NCBI RefSeq assembly: GCF_024218795.1
Contig: NZ_CP100400.1
Coordinates: 2,108,001 to 2,172,000 of the forward strand
DNA length: 64,000 nt
Origin: Halorussus aquaticus
GTDB taxonomy: Archaea > Halobacteriota > Halobacteria > Halobacteriales > Haladaptataceae
Direction: 5' to 3'
Shown here: one piece after another, positions 32,038 to 40,091 of the stretch
Layout of the letters: each line of letters starts with the position of its first letter
Numbering within the stretch: position 1 is the first letter of the stretch
Made by a program: the position numbers and the translations under genes
Notes under the pieces: generated by a model
The model's input: the letters and a program-made list of their open reading frames with translations, nothing else
Told to the model about the DNA's origin: nothing
The model's database searches: none

Positions 32038-33075
32038 CTACCCGTCCTCGGAACACGGTCCCCTCGAATCGCCGTGGTCGAGATGGTCTCGCAGCGCCGA
32101 CTCGCTTCCCACGTGAATCGTGTGGGCGTTGTCGGGATTCCCCGGCGGTTCGTGACAGACCGTATACGACCCCTGCTCTTCCTCTTCTTTCTCACCCTTG
32201 TTTTCTTCTTCCTCCTGTTTCTCACCCTGCTCGTCTTCTTCCTCCTGTTTCCCACCCTCGTTCTTCTTCTCTTCTTCCTTTTCCCCACCCTCGCTCTGCT
32301 TCCCGCTCTCTTTCTGCCCGCCTCCGCTCTGCTCGCAACTCCCTGTCGTGATTCGTATCGGTTCGCTCATGTCGAGCGAGATGTGCTCGGGGTCGTCCGG
32401 GAACCCGGAGAGGAACTCCCAGTCGGTGACCGTGCCCTTGTAGTACTCGTCGTAGAGGGTGGCGTCCTCGTTGAACGCCGGGTCGATAACGACCTCGAAG
32501 TCGTCGCCCAGACCGCGGAACGCGCCGCCGTCCGCGCCGCCGCCTCCCCACGTCCAGTCGATGCGGTGGTCGGTTCCATCGACGTGCCACCTGTCGTAGT
32601 TCTCTCGTTCCCCGCTGTTGGGGTCGCGGTAGAGGTCGTCCTTGACGACCCAGTCACCGTCCTCGGGAAGTCCAGTGGCTTCGAACGTCACCGAACCGCT
32701 TCCCGAGTCTCCGGAGGCCCCGTGGACCACCACGAGACTCAGCCCTTTGGGACCCTGATAGAGGAAGGCGAAACTCGTCTGACTGCGCTGGAAGTCCAGC
32801 GTGCCCGCCGACGCGTAGGGTGCGGTATCCCCGACGGACGCGCCGTTGGCGTCGCTGATGTACTTCTCCGGAAGTTGGTAGTCGTAGAACGTCTCCACGG
32901 GCAACTGGCGGCGCATCGGCCGGACCGGGACGCACGTATCGCCCTGCACGAGGACGTATTCGGACTCTGCCCGGCCCGTCGCCGTCGCCCCGGGCCCGAG
33001 CAATCCCCCGGCGAACCCGGTTCCGATGGCAGACAGCACGGTCCGCCGCGTCGGCGTCGATTTTCGCTTACTCAT
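32038..33075 (-). CDS. Tat-secreted protein with Glu/Lys linker and CHEPPGN module
   Basis: A 345-residue exported protein. A Tat signal (TRRTVLSAIGTGFAGG) covers about 1-35. The globular part (about 40-245) is beta-rich, Trp/Gly-rich and acidic (GTLDFQRSQTSFAFLYQGPKG, WTWGGGGADGG, LSGFPDDPEH), of no family I recognise. Residues about 250-300 are a low-complexity Gly/Gln/Glu/Lys linker. The end is a compact module YTVCHEPPGNPDNAHTIHV ... HLDHGDSRGPC, a pattern known from many secreted bacterial proteins where it caps otherwise unrelated architectures. The start at 33075 avoids an upstream MLQPS; both are in frame. Confidence 0.75.
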   Translation of the reverse strand: MSKRKSTPTRRTVLSAIGTGFAGGLLGPGATATGRAESEYVLVQGDTCVPVRPMRRQLPVETFYDYQLPEKYISDANGASVGDTAPYASAGTLDFQRSQTSFAFLYQGPKGLSLVVVHGASGDSGSGSVTFEATGLPEDGDWVVKDDLYRDPNSGERENYDRWHVDGTDHRIDWTWGGGGADGGAFRGLGDDFEVVIDPAFNEDATLYDEYYKGTVTDWEFLSGFPDDPEHISLDMSEPIRITTGSCEQSGGGQKESGKQSEGGEKEEEKKNEGGKQEEEDEQGEKQEEEENKGEKEEEEQGSYTVCHEPPGNPDNAHTIHVGSESALRDHLDHGDSRGPCSEDG

Positions 33076-33184
33076 AGACGGCTGTAGCATCGGCCGCGCT
33101 CCGCTTTGTTATCCGGTACTTACGGCCAGTTCGTTCCGTTTCGTTCCGAGAGAATCACGTCCGTCGCGCGTACTGATTCGTTCA

Positions 33185-33277
33185 CCCGATTAATCAAAAA
33201 GAGAGACAGAATCAAATGCTGGTGGTGTTTTCTGTTATCGGACGCTAGCTTGTCTTGATGTCGCTAGCCCCTTAATC
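33185..33277 (+). promoter_or_regulatory. AT-rich promoter with repeated CGCTAGC before kinase gene
   Basis: CCGATTAATCAAAAAG (about 33187-33202) supplies a TATA/BRE-like stretch for the forward kinase or for the divergent secreted-protein gene. Two CGCTAGC heptamers at 33243-33249 and 33262-33268, 19 bases apart on centre and containing the palindrome GCTAGC, lie just before the start codon and could be an operator. Confidence 0.35.
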
Positions 33278-34795
33278 ATGACTACGACAGACCCGTCGAG
33301 CGACTCTGAGAGGAGTACCACGGACTCGGACCGGTCTCTCTCGGACACCGTGGGAGGGGAGGTCGTAGCGCGAATCACCGACGGCGTCTTTGCGGTCGAC
33401 GAGGAGTGGCGATTCACCTATCTGAACGAGCAGGCCGAACGCGTTCTTCGCTGCACCGACGAGGAACTACTCGGGACGACCATCTGGGAGGCGTTCCCGC
33501 AGACGGTCGGGTCGGCGTTCGAGCAGAAGTACGGCCACGCGATGGAGACCCAAGAACCGGTCTGGTTCGAGGGGTTCTACGAACCGCTAGAGACGTGGTT
33601 CGAGGTGTGTGCGTACCCCTCCGAAACGGGCTTGTCGGTGTACTTTCGCGACGTCACGGGGTGTGTCCGCCAGCAGGCGGAAATCGGAGCGCACGAACAC
33701 GCTCTGCGTCGCGTCTACGAGATTATCGCGGACCCTGACCGGCCGTTTCCCCAGCAAATCGACGCGCTCCTGAAAGTAGTCCGAGAGGTTGTCGGGACGG
33801 ACTACGCGACGCTGTCGCACGCACGGGGCGGGGAGTACGTGTTCGAGACGGTCGACGCGCCCGACGACGCCGACCTCCGAGCGGGCGATACGGTACCGGT
33901 GACGGCGACGGTTTGTGAGCGCGTCGTCGAGACTGGACGGACGCTCGTCCTCGAAGATGTCGAGGCGGACGCGCCGGAACTGGCCGACCGAGGATACGAC
34001 GGCGCGTGGGACATCTCCTGTTACCTCGGCGCGCCGGTGTACGTCGGTGACGAGGTGTACGGCACGGTCTGCTTCTACGGCGACGAACCGCGGACCGGGC
34101 AGTTCTCCGACTGGGAAGTGACGTTCGTCGACCTCCTCGCTGACTGGGTCAGTTCCGAACTCGAACGTCAGCGCGAGACCGAGCGCCTCGACTCGTTCGC
34201 GGGCATGCTCGCCCACGAACTCCGCAACCCGTTACAGATAGCGCAACTGTATCAGTCGCAGGCCGCCGCCGGTGACGAGTCTGCCGCCGAGGAAGTGACG
34301 ACCGCGCTCGACCGCATCGAAGAGCTAATCGACCTCATGCTCGTCACTGCCCGAGGGGCGGACTCGGTAATCGACTGGGAGTCGGTCGAATTAGCCGACG
34401 CCGCCACGGAGGTGTGGGCGGAGGTGGGAGTAGACGAGGCGGACCTCGTCGTCGATACTGACCGGACCGTCGAGGCCGACCCGGTTCACCTCCACCACTT
34501 CCTCGAGAATCTCTTCACGAACGCCGTGGAACACGGGGGCCGGGACGTGACCGTCCGGGTCGATACGCTCGAAGACGGCTTCTACGTCGCGGACGACGGA
34601 CCGGGCATCCCCGAACCCGAGCGCAGCAGAGTGTTCGAGGCGGGATTCACCACCGAGAACGGCGGTATCGGTCTCGGACTCTCCTTCGTCGCCCATCTGG
34701 CCGACACCTACGACTGGGAGCGGCGGGTGACCGAGAGCGACGCTGGCGGTGCGCGCTTCGAGTTCACCGGTGTCGAGAGGAGAAGCGAGCAGTGA
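33278..34795 (+). CDS. PAS-GAF sensor histidine kinase
   Basis: A 505-residue cytosolic kinase: a Ser/Asp-rich N-terminus, PAS (about 25-125), GAF (about 145-300; SCYLGAPVYVGDEVYGTVCFYG is typical), HisKA with phospho-His at 313 in MLAHELRNPLQIAQLY, and HATPase_c (LENLFTNAVEHGG, DDGPGIPEP, GGIGLGL). The kinase core is a close paralogue of the PAS-PAS kinase at 29005-30465, whereas sensory parts differ. No receiver gene is nearby; haloarchaeal kinases of this type often signal through distant HalX/HalOD1 regulators. The start follows an AT-rich leader. Confidence 0.92.
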   Translation: MTTTDPSSDSERSTTDSDRSLSDTVGGEVVARITDGVFAVDEEWRFTYLNEQAERVLRCTDEELLGTTIWEAFPQTVGSAFEQKYGHAMETQEPVWFEGFYEPLETWFEVCAYPSETGLSVYFRDVTGCVRQQAEIGAHEHALRRVYEIIADPDRPFPQQIDALLKVVREVVGTDYATLSHARGGEYVFETVDAPDDADLRAGDTVPVTATVCERVVETGRTLVLEDVEADAPELADRGYDGAWDISCYLGAPVYVGDEVYGTVCFYGDEPRTGQFSDWEVTFVDLLADWVSSELERQRETERLDSFAGMLAHELRNPLQIAQLYQSQAAAGDESAAEEVTTALDRIEELIDLMLVTARGADSVIDWESVELADAATEVWAEVGVDEADLVVDTDRTVEADPVHLHHFLENLFTNAVEHGGRDVTVRVDTLEDGFYVADDGPGIPEPERSRVFEAGFTTENGGIGLGLSFVAHLADTYDWERRVTESDAGGARFEFTGVERRSEQ

Positions 34796-34840
34796 GTGTC
34801 GGAGATACCGACACGGACCGATTCCGGAGTTAGGCTTGCC

Positions 34841-36157
34841 CTACGTCTGCGGTCCGAGGTAGCCCCAAGCGTGGAGACGGTCGCCCTCCCCGTCTGTCCA
34901 CCGCTCCCCGATGTCGTCGCGGTAGTAGAGGTTCGGGATGACGATGTCGTCGATACGCTCGTAGCATCGGTCCCGGGCCTCCTGCATCGTCTCTCCCTTC
35001 CCCGTCACGACGAGGGGCATCCCGTTGTCGCCCGCGACCCGCCACTGCCCCTCGACGTTCTTGGCGTCCTCGATGTGAATCCCCTCTCTGCTCTCCGTCT
35101 CGAAGACGACCGCGGCGTTGCGCGAACTCTCGTCGTACGTCTCCTCGTCGTCGAACGGGAACGGCGGGAGGACGATTCGAACGCCGATTTGGTAACCGGC
35201 GTGGACCGCTAACTCGGGGTCGTCGCCGTGTGCGAGGTCGTAGAAGAACCGGCCGGTCGATGACTCGAACGACTCCTCCTGTAGGGCGATGGTCGGGTAG
35301 CCGAACCGCGGGGTGAACTCCAGCGGATAGATGCCCGTCTCGTTGACGATGCAGTTGATGTCGATGCTCCCGACGTACCCCTCCTCGGCGAGCCAGCCGT
35401 CGAGTTTGCCCAGCGTCTCCTCGAACAGTTCGTTGTGACCGGCCCAGAACATCGCCGTCCCCATCTCGCCGGTCGACGGGCCGATGTTTCCGGGGAACAG
35501 CTTCTTGTGTTCGAAGTTGAAGTTCACTCGGTCGACGAACTGTTCGCCGTCGAAGAACCCGCAGACGGCGACTTCGACGCCGTCGACCTTCCGCTGGAGT
35601 TGGAACCCCTTCATGCGGTGGCCCCACGCCTTCTCGTAGGCTCTCAGCACGTCGATTACGTCGCTGCCGTCGTCCTCGGTCCCGACGTAGAGGAGGCGCT
35701 TGACGTTCTGGACCTCGCCGAGCGGTTTGATGACGTAGGCGGCGGGGTTCTGCTGGACGTGTTCGATTCCCTCGCCGAAATCGTGGAACACCTGATGCTC
35801 GATGGTGTTCACCCCGTGGTCTTCCAGCACGTCCATCGCGTATCCGCGGTCCTCTTCGAGGCGGTCCGTGTTCGGCGTGCCGCCGACGACGGCTTTCCCC
35901 CGTTCGCGGAGTTCTTGAGCGAGTTTCCCGGTTCCGACGTCGGAACCCACCCAGATGTCGTCGAAGACGACGACGTCGGCCCACTCGACCTCCGCCCGCC
36001 AGTCGTCCGTCTTCGGGACGAACCCGTCCCCGATTTCGCGGTCGCTCTCGGACTCGATGTAGTACTTGACGTCGTGACCTTCGCGGTGGACTTGCCACGC
36101 GAGGTCGGTAATCAGTGCGGCGTCGGCGGAGACGAAGAGGAAACGCTTGGAGTTCAT
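34841..36157 (-). CDS. ATP-grasp ligase, PurD-like
   Basis: A 438-residue ATP-grasp protein annotated in relatives as phosphoribosylamine-glycine ligase. An N-terminal pre-ATP-grasp Rossmann part (RFLFVSADAALITDLAWQV) leads to the ATP-binding domain (AYVIKPLGE about 143-151; FQLQRKVDGVEVAVCGFFDG about 192-211) and Mg-ligand segment with YPLEFTPRFGYPT (about 305-317). The C-terminal part contains VTGKGETMQEARDRCYERIDD, matching PurD C-terminal domains. However, the N-terminus deviates from housekeeping PurD, so a paralogue making another amide bond is plausible; it is not near other purine genes. The start ATG 36157 follows the short untranslated lead. Confidence 0.75.
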   Translation of the reverse strand: MNSKRFLFVSADAALITDLAWQVHREGHDVKYYIESESDREIGDGFVPKTDDWRAEVEWADVVVFDDIWVGSDVGTGKLAQELRERGKAVVGGTPNTDRLEEDRGYAMDVLEDHGVNTIEHQVFHDFGEGIEHVQQNPAAYVIKPLGEVQNVKRLLYVGTEDDGSDVIDVLRAYEKAWGHRMKGFQLQRKVDGVEVAVCGFFDGEQFVDRVNFNFEHKKLFPGNIGPSTGEMGTAMFWAGHNELFEETLGKLDGWLAEEGYVGSIDINCIVNETGIYPLEFTPRFGYPTIALQEESFESSTGRFFYDLAHGDDPELAVHAGYQIGVRIVLPPFPFDDEETYDESSRNAAVVFETESREGIHIEDAKNVEGQWRVAGDNGMPLVVTGKGETMQEARDRCYERIDDIVIPNLYYRDDIGERWTDGEGDRLHAWGYLGPQT

Positions 36158-36337
36158 TGGTCCATAGTGCGTACGCACAACCACGGCACTTCAATCACCG
36201 TGTTGATGGATTCGCCCGGTCGAGGGTTCGTCGGAGGCGACCTCGTCGGGGAGGGGACGGAATACGGTCCGGCGAGACCGCTCGGGGCCATCACGCCTAA
36301 CAGAATCAGTGCCGAGAAATCGTGTCGGGGGAAACGT

Positions 36338-36619
36338 ATGTCCGACGAAAGCCAGACCACGACAGACCACGACGAGATTCGAGAGTGGGTCGAAGAGCGC
36401 GACGGCCGACCGGCCTACGTGGAGGACACCGAGGACGGCGACAGCGGACTCCTCCGAATCGACTTCCCGGACGAGGAGGACGACGAGAATCTCGACGACA
36501 TCTCGTGGGACGAGTTCTTCGAGACGTTCGAGGAGAACGACCTCGCGTTCCTGTATCAGGACGAGACCGACGACGGCGACACCAGTTACTTCAGCAAGTT
36601 CGTGAGTCGGGAGGACTGA
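36338..36619 (+). CDS. small acidic protein of a bacterial-type family
   Basis: A 93-residue very acidic protein: DHDEIREWVEERDGRPAYV, then LLRIDFPDEED, then ISWDEFFETFEENDLAFLYQDE. The order D-H-x-x-I-R-x-W-x-E-x-R-x-G-R-P, R-I-D-F-P, I-S-W-D-E-F-F matches a small bacterial family sometimes mislabelled as a branching enzyme fragment; its role is unknown. No zinc or catalytic motif is present. It is monocistronic; the spacer back to the PurD-like gene holds its promoter. Confidence 0.8.
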   Translation: MSDESQTTTDHDEIREWVEERDGRPAYVEDTEDGDSGLLRIDFPDEEDDENLDDISWDEFFETFEENDLAFLYQDETDDGDTSYFSKFVSRED

Positions 36620-36753
36620 GACGGCGTGGCCACGCGTGACAGAACGACGGCCCGCACCGAAGGCGTCGAGACCGACTCGACGCAACCGCCGGAGTCCTAT
36701 CCGTGGGGCGTGTGAGCGCCTCGTACAACCACGACTCCGTCAAAAATCGCGGC

Positions 36754-37353
36754 TCAGACGCTCTGCCCGTCACGAACGCCCTCGACCTCGGCGACCGACA
36801 TCGCGTAGTGTCTGGCGTCGCCGGGCACGTCCACTTCCATCTCTACCCGCTCCTGTCCCCCGCCGGGGACGGCGAACTCCGGTCCCCGGAGGGTCTCTAT
36901 CTCGTCGCCGTCGTCGCCGTAGAACCCGACGAACGCGACCACTTCGGCGTCGTCGCCGGTGTTGGCCACGGTCGCGGTCATCGTCACCTGCCCGACCGGA
37001 AGTTCCTCGTGGGTGTCGTCGATGTCGTGCTGGCGGACGTCGGTCTCCACCACCGCGAGGTTCTCGTCGGTCTCCTCGACCGAGTCTCGGTAGATGTGGA
37101 GTCGGTTCCGGGCGGCCTGCAGTGCGCGGACGGCCTCGTCGTCGTCGCGCTGGTTCAGTCGCTCCTCGACCCGGAGCAGTTGGTTGTCCACCTCGTCCAC
37201 GATGCCCTGCCGGTCGGCGGCGTCGCGGTCCTCGAAGGCGTCGAGTCGGTCCAGCACCGTCTCTATCTCCTCGGCGACGGCGTCGACCTCGCCGGTCGCC
37301 TCCAGCGCGCGGTACAGGTCGTCGCGGATGTCGAGAATTGCCGGTAGTGACAC
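36754..37353 (-). CDS. haloarchaeal protein with coiled-coil and beta-sandwich halves
   Basis: A 199-residue protein. Residues about 1-95 form a charged helical or coiled-coil region (LDIRDDLYRALEATGEVDAV..., QLLRVEERLNQRDDDEAV). Residues about 100-195 are a beta-sandwich-like part (GQVTMTATVANTGDDAEVVAFVGFYGDDGDE...; VPGGGQERVEMEVDVPGDA) resembling CARDB/FN3-like domains. No signal peptide is seen. A GTG at 37353 is taken as start because VSLPAILDIRDDL begins the ordered part and a GGTGGGG-like ribosome site precedes it; a longer open frame upstream is noise. Function unknown. Confidence 0.55.
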   Translation of the reverse strand: MSLPAILDIRDDLYRALEATGEVDAVAEEIETVLDRLDAFEDRDAADRQGIVDEVDNQLLRVEERLNQRDDDEAVRALQAARNRLHIYRDSVEETDENLAVVETDVRQHDIDDTHEELPVGQVTMTATVANTGDDAEVVAFVGFYGDDGDEIETLRGPEFAVPGGGQERVEMEVDVPGDARHYAMSVAEVEGVRDGQSV

Positions 37354-37521
37354 GGTCCCCACCTGTCGGTACCTACCGGACACTGTGGGAAGTGTTCTCC
37401 GGCCGCGCGAAGTGGAGTGGAGTAGCGTGAAGTGGAGCGTTCCCAGTCGCGCGGCGACGGACTCCGCGACTCGCTGTCGGCGGGCACAACAGGTTTCCGG
37501 AGAGTCGTCGTACCGCCGCCG

Positions 37522-38457
37522 ATGTTCGTCAGCGTCGTCCTCCCGACGTACCACCGGGCGGCGGTCCTCGGCGACGCCGTCGAGAGCGTCCTCGGCCAGT
37601 CCTACGACGACCTCGAACTCCTCGTCGTGGACGACGGCGACGACGACGCCACGCCGGAACTGGTCTCGTCGTTCGACGACGACCGACTCCGGTACGTCCG
37701 CCGCGACGAGTCCGTCCGCCGCGACGCGATGTCGGGCGTGTCTTCGGCCAGAAACGAGGGCGTCCGGCGGACCGACGGTGACCTCGTCGCCTTCGTCGAT
37801 TCCGACGACCGCTGGCACCCCGACAAACTCCGGCGACAGGTCCGCATCCTCCGGGAGGCGGGCACTGCGGGCGACGGGCCGTCGAGCGACGACTGGGGTG
37901 TCGTCTACGCGCCCGTCACCAAGCGCGACGGCGAACCCCGGACCCGCGAGTGTGCGTCGGGCGACGTGCGCGAGGCGGTCCGCACCATGTCGGTGCCGAC
38001 CTACACCTCGACTCTACTGGTCCGCCGGGCGGCGTTCGAGCAGGTCGGCGGGTTCGACGAGCGACTAGGCTGTTTCGAAGACTGGGACCTCTGCCTGCGA
38101 CTCGCCCGGGACTGGCGGTTCGAGTGCGTGGACGCGCCGCTAGTGCTGAAGGGCACCGAGGCCGGGAACGTCTCGGCCGACCCTGACCGCCTCGCGCGGT
38201 CGGTCCGGCGACTCTTCGCGGTCCACGACCTGCCCGCGGAGGCCCGCGCTCGACTCCTCGCGGACGCCGGGAAGACGTACTGCGAGGCGGGTCGTCTCGC
38301 CGAGGGGCGACCCTACCTCCGGCGCGCGCTCGAACTCGACTTCCGGCCGAACGCGGCGGCGGCGCTCGCGCTCTCGCTGTCGGCGTCGCCGCGGGCGTTC
38401 GACGCCGGGATGGGCGCGGTCTACGGCGTCGAGCAGTTGCTCGCCAGTCGAGGGTGA
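37522..38457 (+). CDS. glycosyltransferase family 2
   Basis: A 311-residue GT-A fold transferase that begins a surface-glycan gene cluster. FVSVVLPTYHRAAVLGDAVE is the nucleotide-binding N-terminus, followed by LELLVVDDGDDDATPE and the metal-binding motif VAFVDSDDRWHPDKL (about 91-105). A catalytic ED pair appears in CFEDWDLCLRLARDWRFECV. The C-terminal third is helical, TPR-like in spacing. The start at 37522 directly precedes the fold; the frame is open earlier without sense. The phosphatase-superfamily gene follows 83 bases on. Confidence 0.85.
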   Translation: MFVSVVLPTYHRAAVLGDAVESVLGQSYDDLELLVVDDGDDDATPELVSSFDDDRLRYVRRDESVRRDAMSGVSSARNEGVRRTDGDLVAFVDSDDRWHPDKLRRQVRILREAGTAGDGPSSDDWGVVYAPVTKRDGEPRTRECASGDVREAVRTMSVPTYTSTLLVRRAAFEQVGGFDERLGCFEDWDLCLRLARDWRFECVDAPLVLKGTEAGNVSADPDRLARSVRRLFAVHDLPAEARARLLADAGKTYCEAGRLAEGRPYLRRALELDFRPNAAAALALSLSASPRAFDAGMGAVYGVEQLLASRG

Positions 38458-38540
38458 GAGAGGACGTTCGGAGACCACGGGACGAGTGGCCCTCCGGACG
38501 GCCCACAGCGTTACGGCGGACGCCGCCGTCCCACGAGTCC

Positions 38541-40091
38541 ATGGGGGAGCGGAAGCCGAACGTCCTGCTTCTAGTCATCGACGCCTGTCGCTTCGACTAC
38601 CTCCGGGGGCCGAAGGCCGAGACGCCGAACTGCGACGCGCTCGCCGACGAGGGGACCGACTTCCGGCGAGCGGTCAGCGCCGCGCCGTGGACCCTCCCGA
38701 GCGTGACGAGTCTGCTGACCGGGAAGTACCCGCACGAACACGGGGCCGACTCGCGCGGGTTCGAGATGGACCGGGGCCGGACCGTCACCGCCGACCTCCG
38801 GGAGGCGGGCTATCGGTGCCTCCACCTCTCGCCGAAGACGTGGATAGGGGACTGGCTCCCGCAGGGCCGGGAGTTCCACCATGTCTCGGAGTTCACCGGC
38901 CCGGACCACCGCCACTTCGACGGCGGCGCTGACGTTCGCCGCCTCTCGGCGGGCGTGGCCCGCGGTCCGGAGTGGTACGCGACCGTCGTCCGGCGCGCAC
39001 TCGAATCCGAGAACCCGGCGCTCAGCCTCGCCAACGCCGCGATGTACAAGTATCGCGAGGCCACCGAGGACGCGTGGCTCGACGACGTGCGGGCCAGCGA
39101 GCGCGCCGCGCGAATCGCCGACGAGTGGTTCGCCGAGTTCGGTACCGCCGACGGCCCGTTCTTCGCGTACGCCCACCTGATGGACCCGCACCTGCCGTTC
39201 TACGTGCCCGAGGAGTTCCGGTCCCCGGTCCGGCCGCCCGACTGCGCCACCTACGACGAGGAACTCGACTACCTCGACGACCTGATGGACGACCTCTGGG
39301 CGATTCGCCTCGGCGAGCGCCGCCTCTCGGCGGCCGAACTCGACTACCTCCGGCGGCGGTACGCCGACGAGGTGGCGTACGCCGACGCCGTCGTCGGCCG
39401 GATGCTGGACGCCCTCGACGAGCGCGGACTCGCCGACGACACCTTGGTCGTGGTGACCGCCGACCACGGCGAACACCTCGGCGAGGGCGACGACCGGACC
39501 CTGCTCGACCACCAGACTTCGGTCGGGTTCCCGCTCCTGCGCGTTCCGCTGGTCGCGCGCTACCCCGGCGAGTTCGAGGGCGGTGAGCGCCGCGACGACC
39601 TCGTCCAGACGACTCACGTCGCCGAGACGATTCGGGCGCTCGCGGGACTGGAACACGACCGTGCGCGCTCCCTGCTGGCCGCGGACCGAGAGCGCTCGGC
39701 GAGCGAGGAGCGCGCCGAACGCCGACCGAAAGCGGCCGTCGCGGAGTACGCCGGGGTGGTCCGCTCGCATCCGCCCGACGGGGTGACCGACGAGCGCCTC
39801 TTCCGGACCCGGCGGACCGCCATCGCTGGCGACTGGAAACTCGACTCGGTCGGCGGCGAGTACCGCGCTCGCCGCGTCGATTGGGCCGCCAACGAGAGCG
39901 AGACCGTCTCGCTCGACGCCGTCCCCGACGCCGTGCGGGAGCGACTGACCGAAGCGATTCGGTCCGGAAGCGACGGTGTCGGAGGGGACCGCGACGACCC
40001 GAGCGACCGAGGCGAGCGCGACCGGAACGAGACCGACCCCTCGGTCCCCGACGACGTGGAAGCGAACCTCCGGGAACTCGGGTATCTCTGA
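38541..40091 (+). CDS. alkaline phosphatase-superfamily (sulfatase-like) enzyme, Thr nucleophile type
   Basis: A 516-residue protein with metal ligands of the alkaline phosphatase/sulfatase superfamily: LLLVIDACRFDYLR (about 10-23, first Asp pair), WTLPSVTSLLTGKYPHEHG (about 52-70) and VVTADHGEHLGEG (about 309-321). At the position of the sulfatase formylglycine (C-x-P-S-R) it has T-L-P-S-V, so both the modified Cys and its Arg are absent; Thr is the nucleophile in phosphoethanolamine and lipoteichoic acid synthases. A phosphodiester or phosphotransfer role is thus likelier than sulfate removal. The C-terminus VEANLRELGYL is a family ending. It overlaps the next GT gene by one base. Confidence 0.82.
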   Translation: MGERKPNVLLLVIDACRFDYLRGPKAETPNCDALADEGTDFRRAVSAAPWTLPSVTSLLTGKYPHEHGADSRGFEMDRGRTVTADLREAGYRCLHLSPKTWIGDWLPQGREFHHVSEFTGPDHRHFDGGADVRRLSAGVARGPEWYATVVRRALESENPALSLANAAMYKYREATEDAWLDDVRASERAARIADEWFAEFGTADGPFFAYAHLMDPHLPFYVPEEFRSPVRPPDCATYDEELDYLDDLMDDLWAIRLGERRLSAAELDYLRRRYADEVAYADAVVGRMLDALDERGLADDTLVVVTADHGEHLGEGDDRTLLDHQTSVGFPLLRVPLVARYPGEFEGGERRDDLVQTTHVAETIRALAGLEHDRARSLLAADRERSASEERAERRPKAAVAEYAGVVRSHPPDGVTDERLFRTRRTAIAGDWKLDSVGGEYRARRVDWAANESETVSLDAVPDAVRERLTEAIRSGSDGVGGDRDDPSDRGERDRNETDPSVPDDVEANLRELGYL

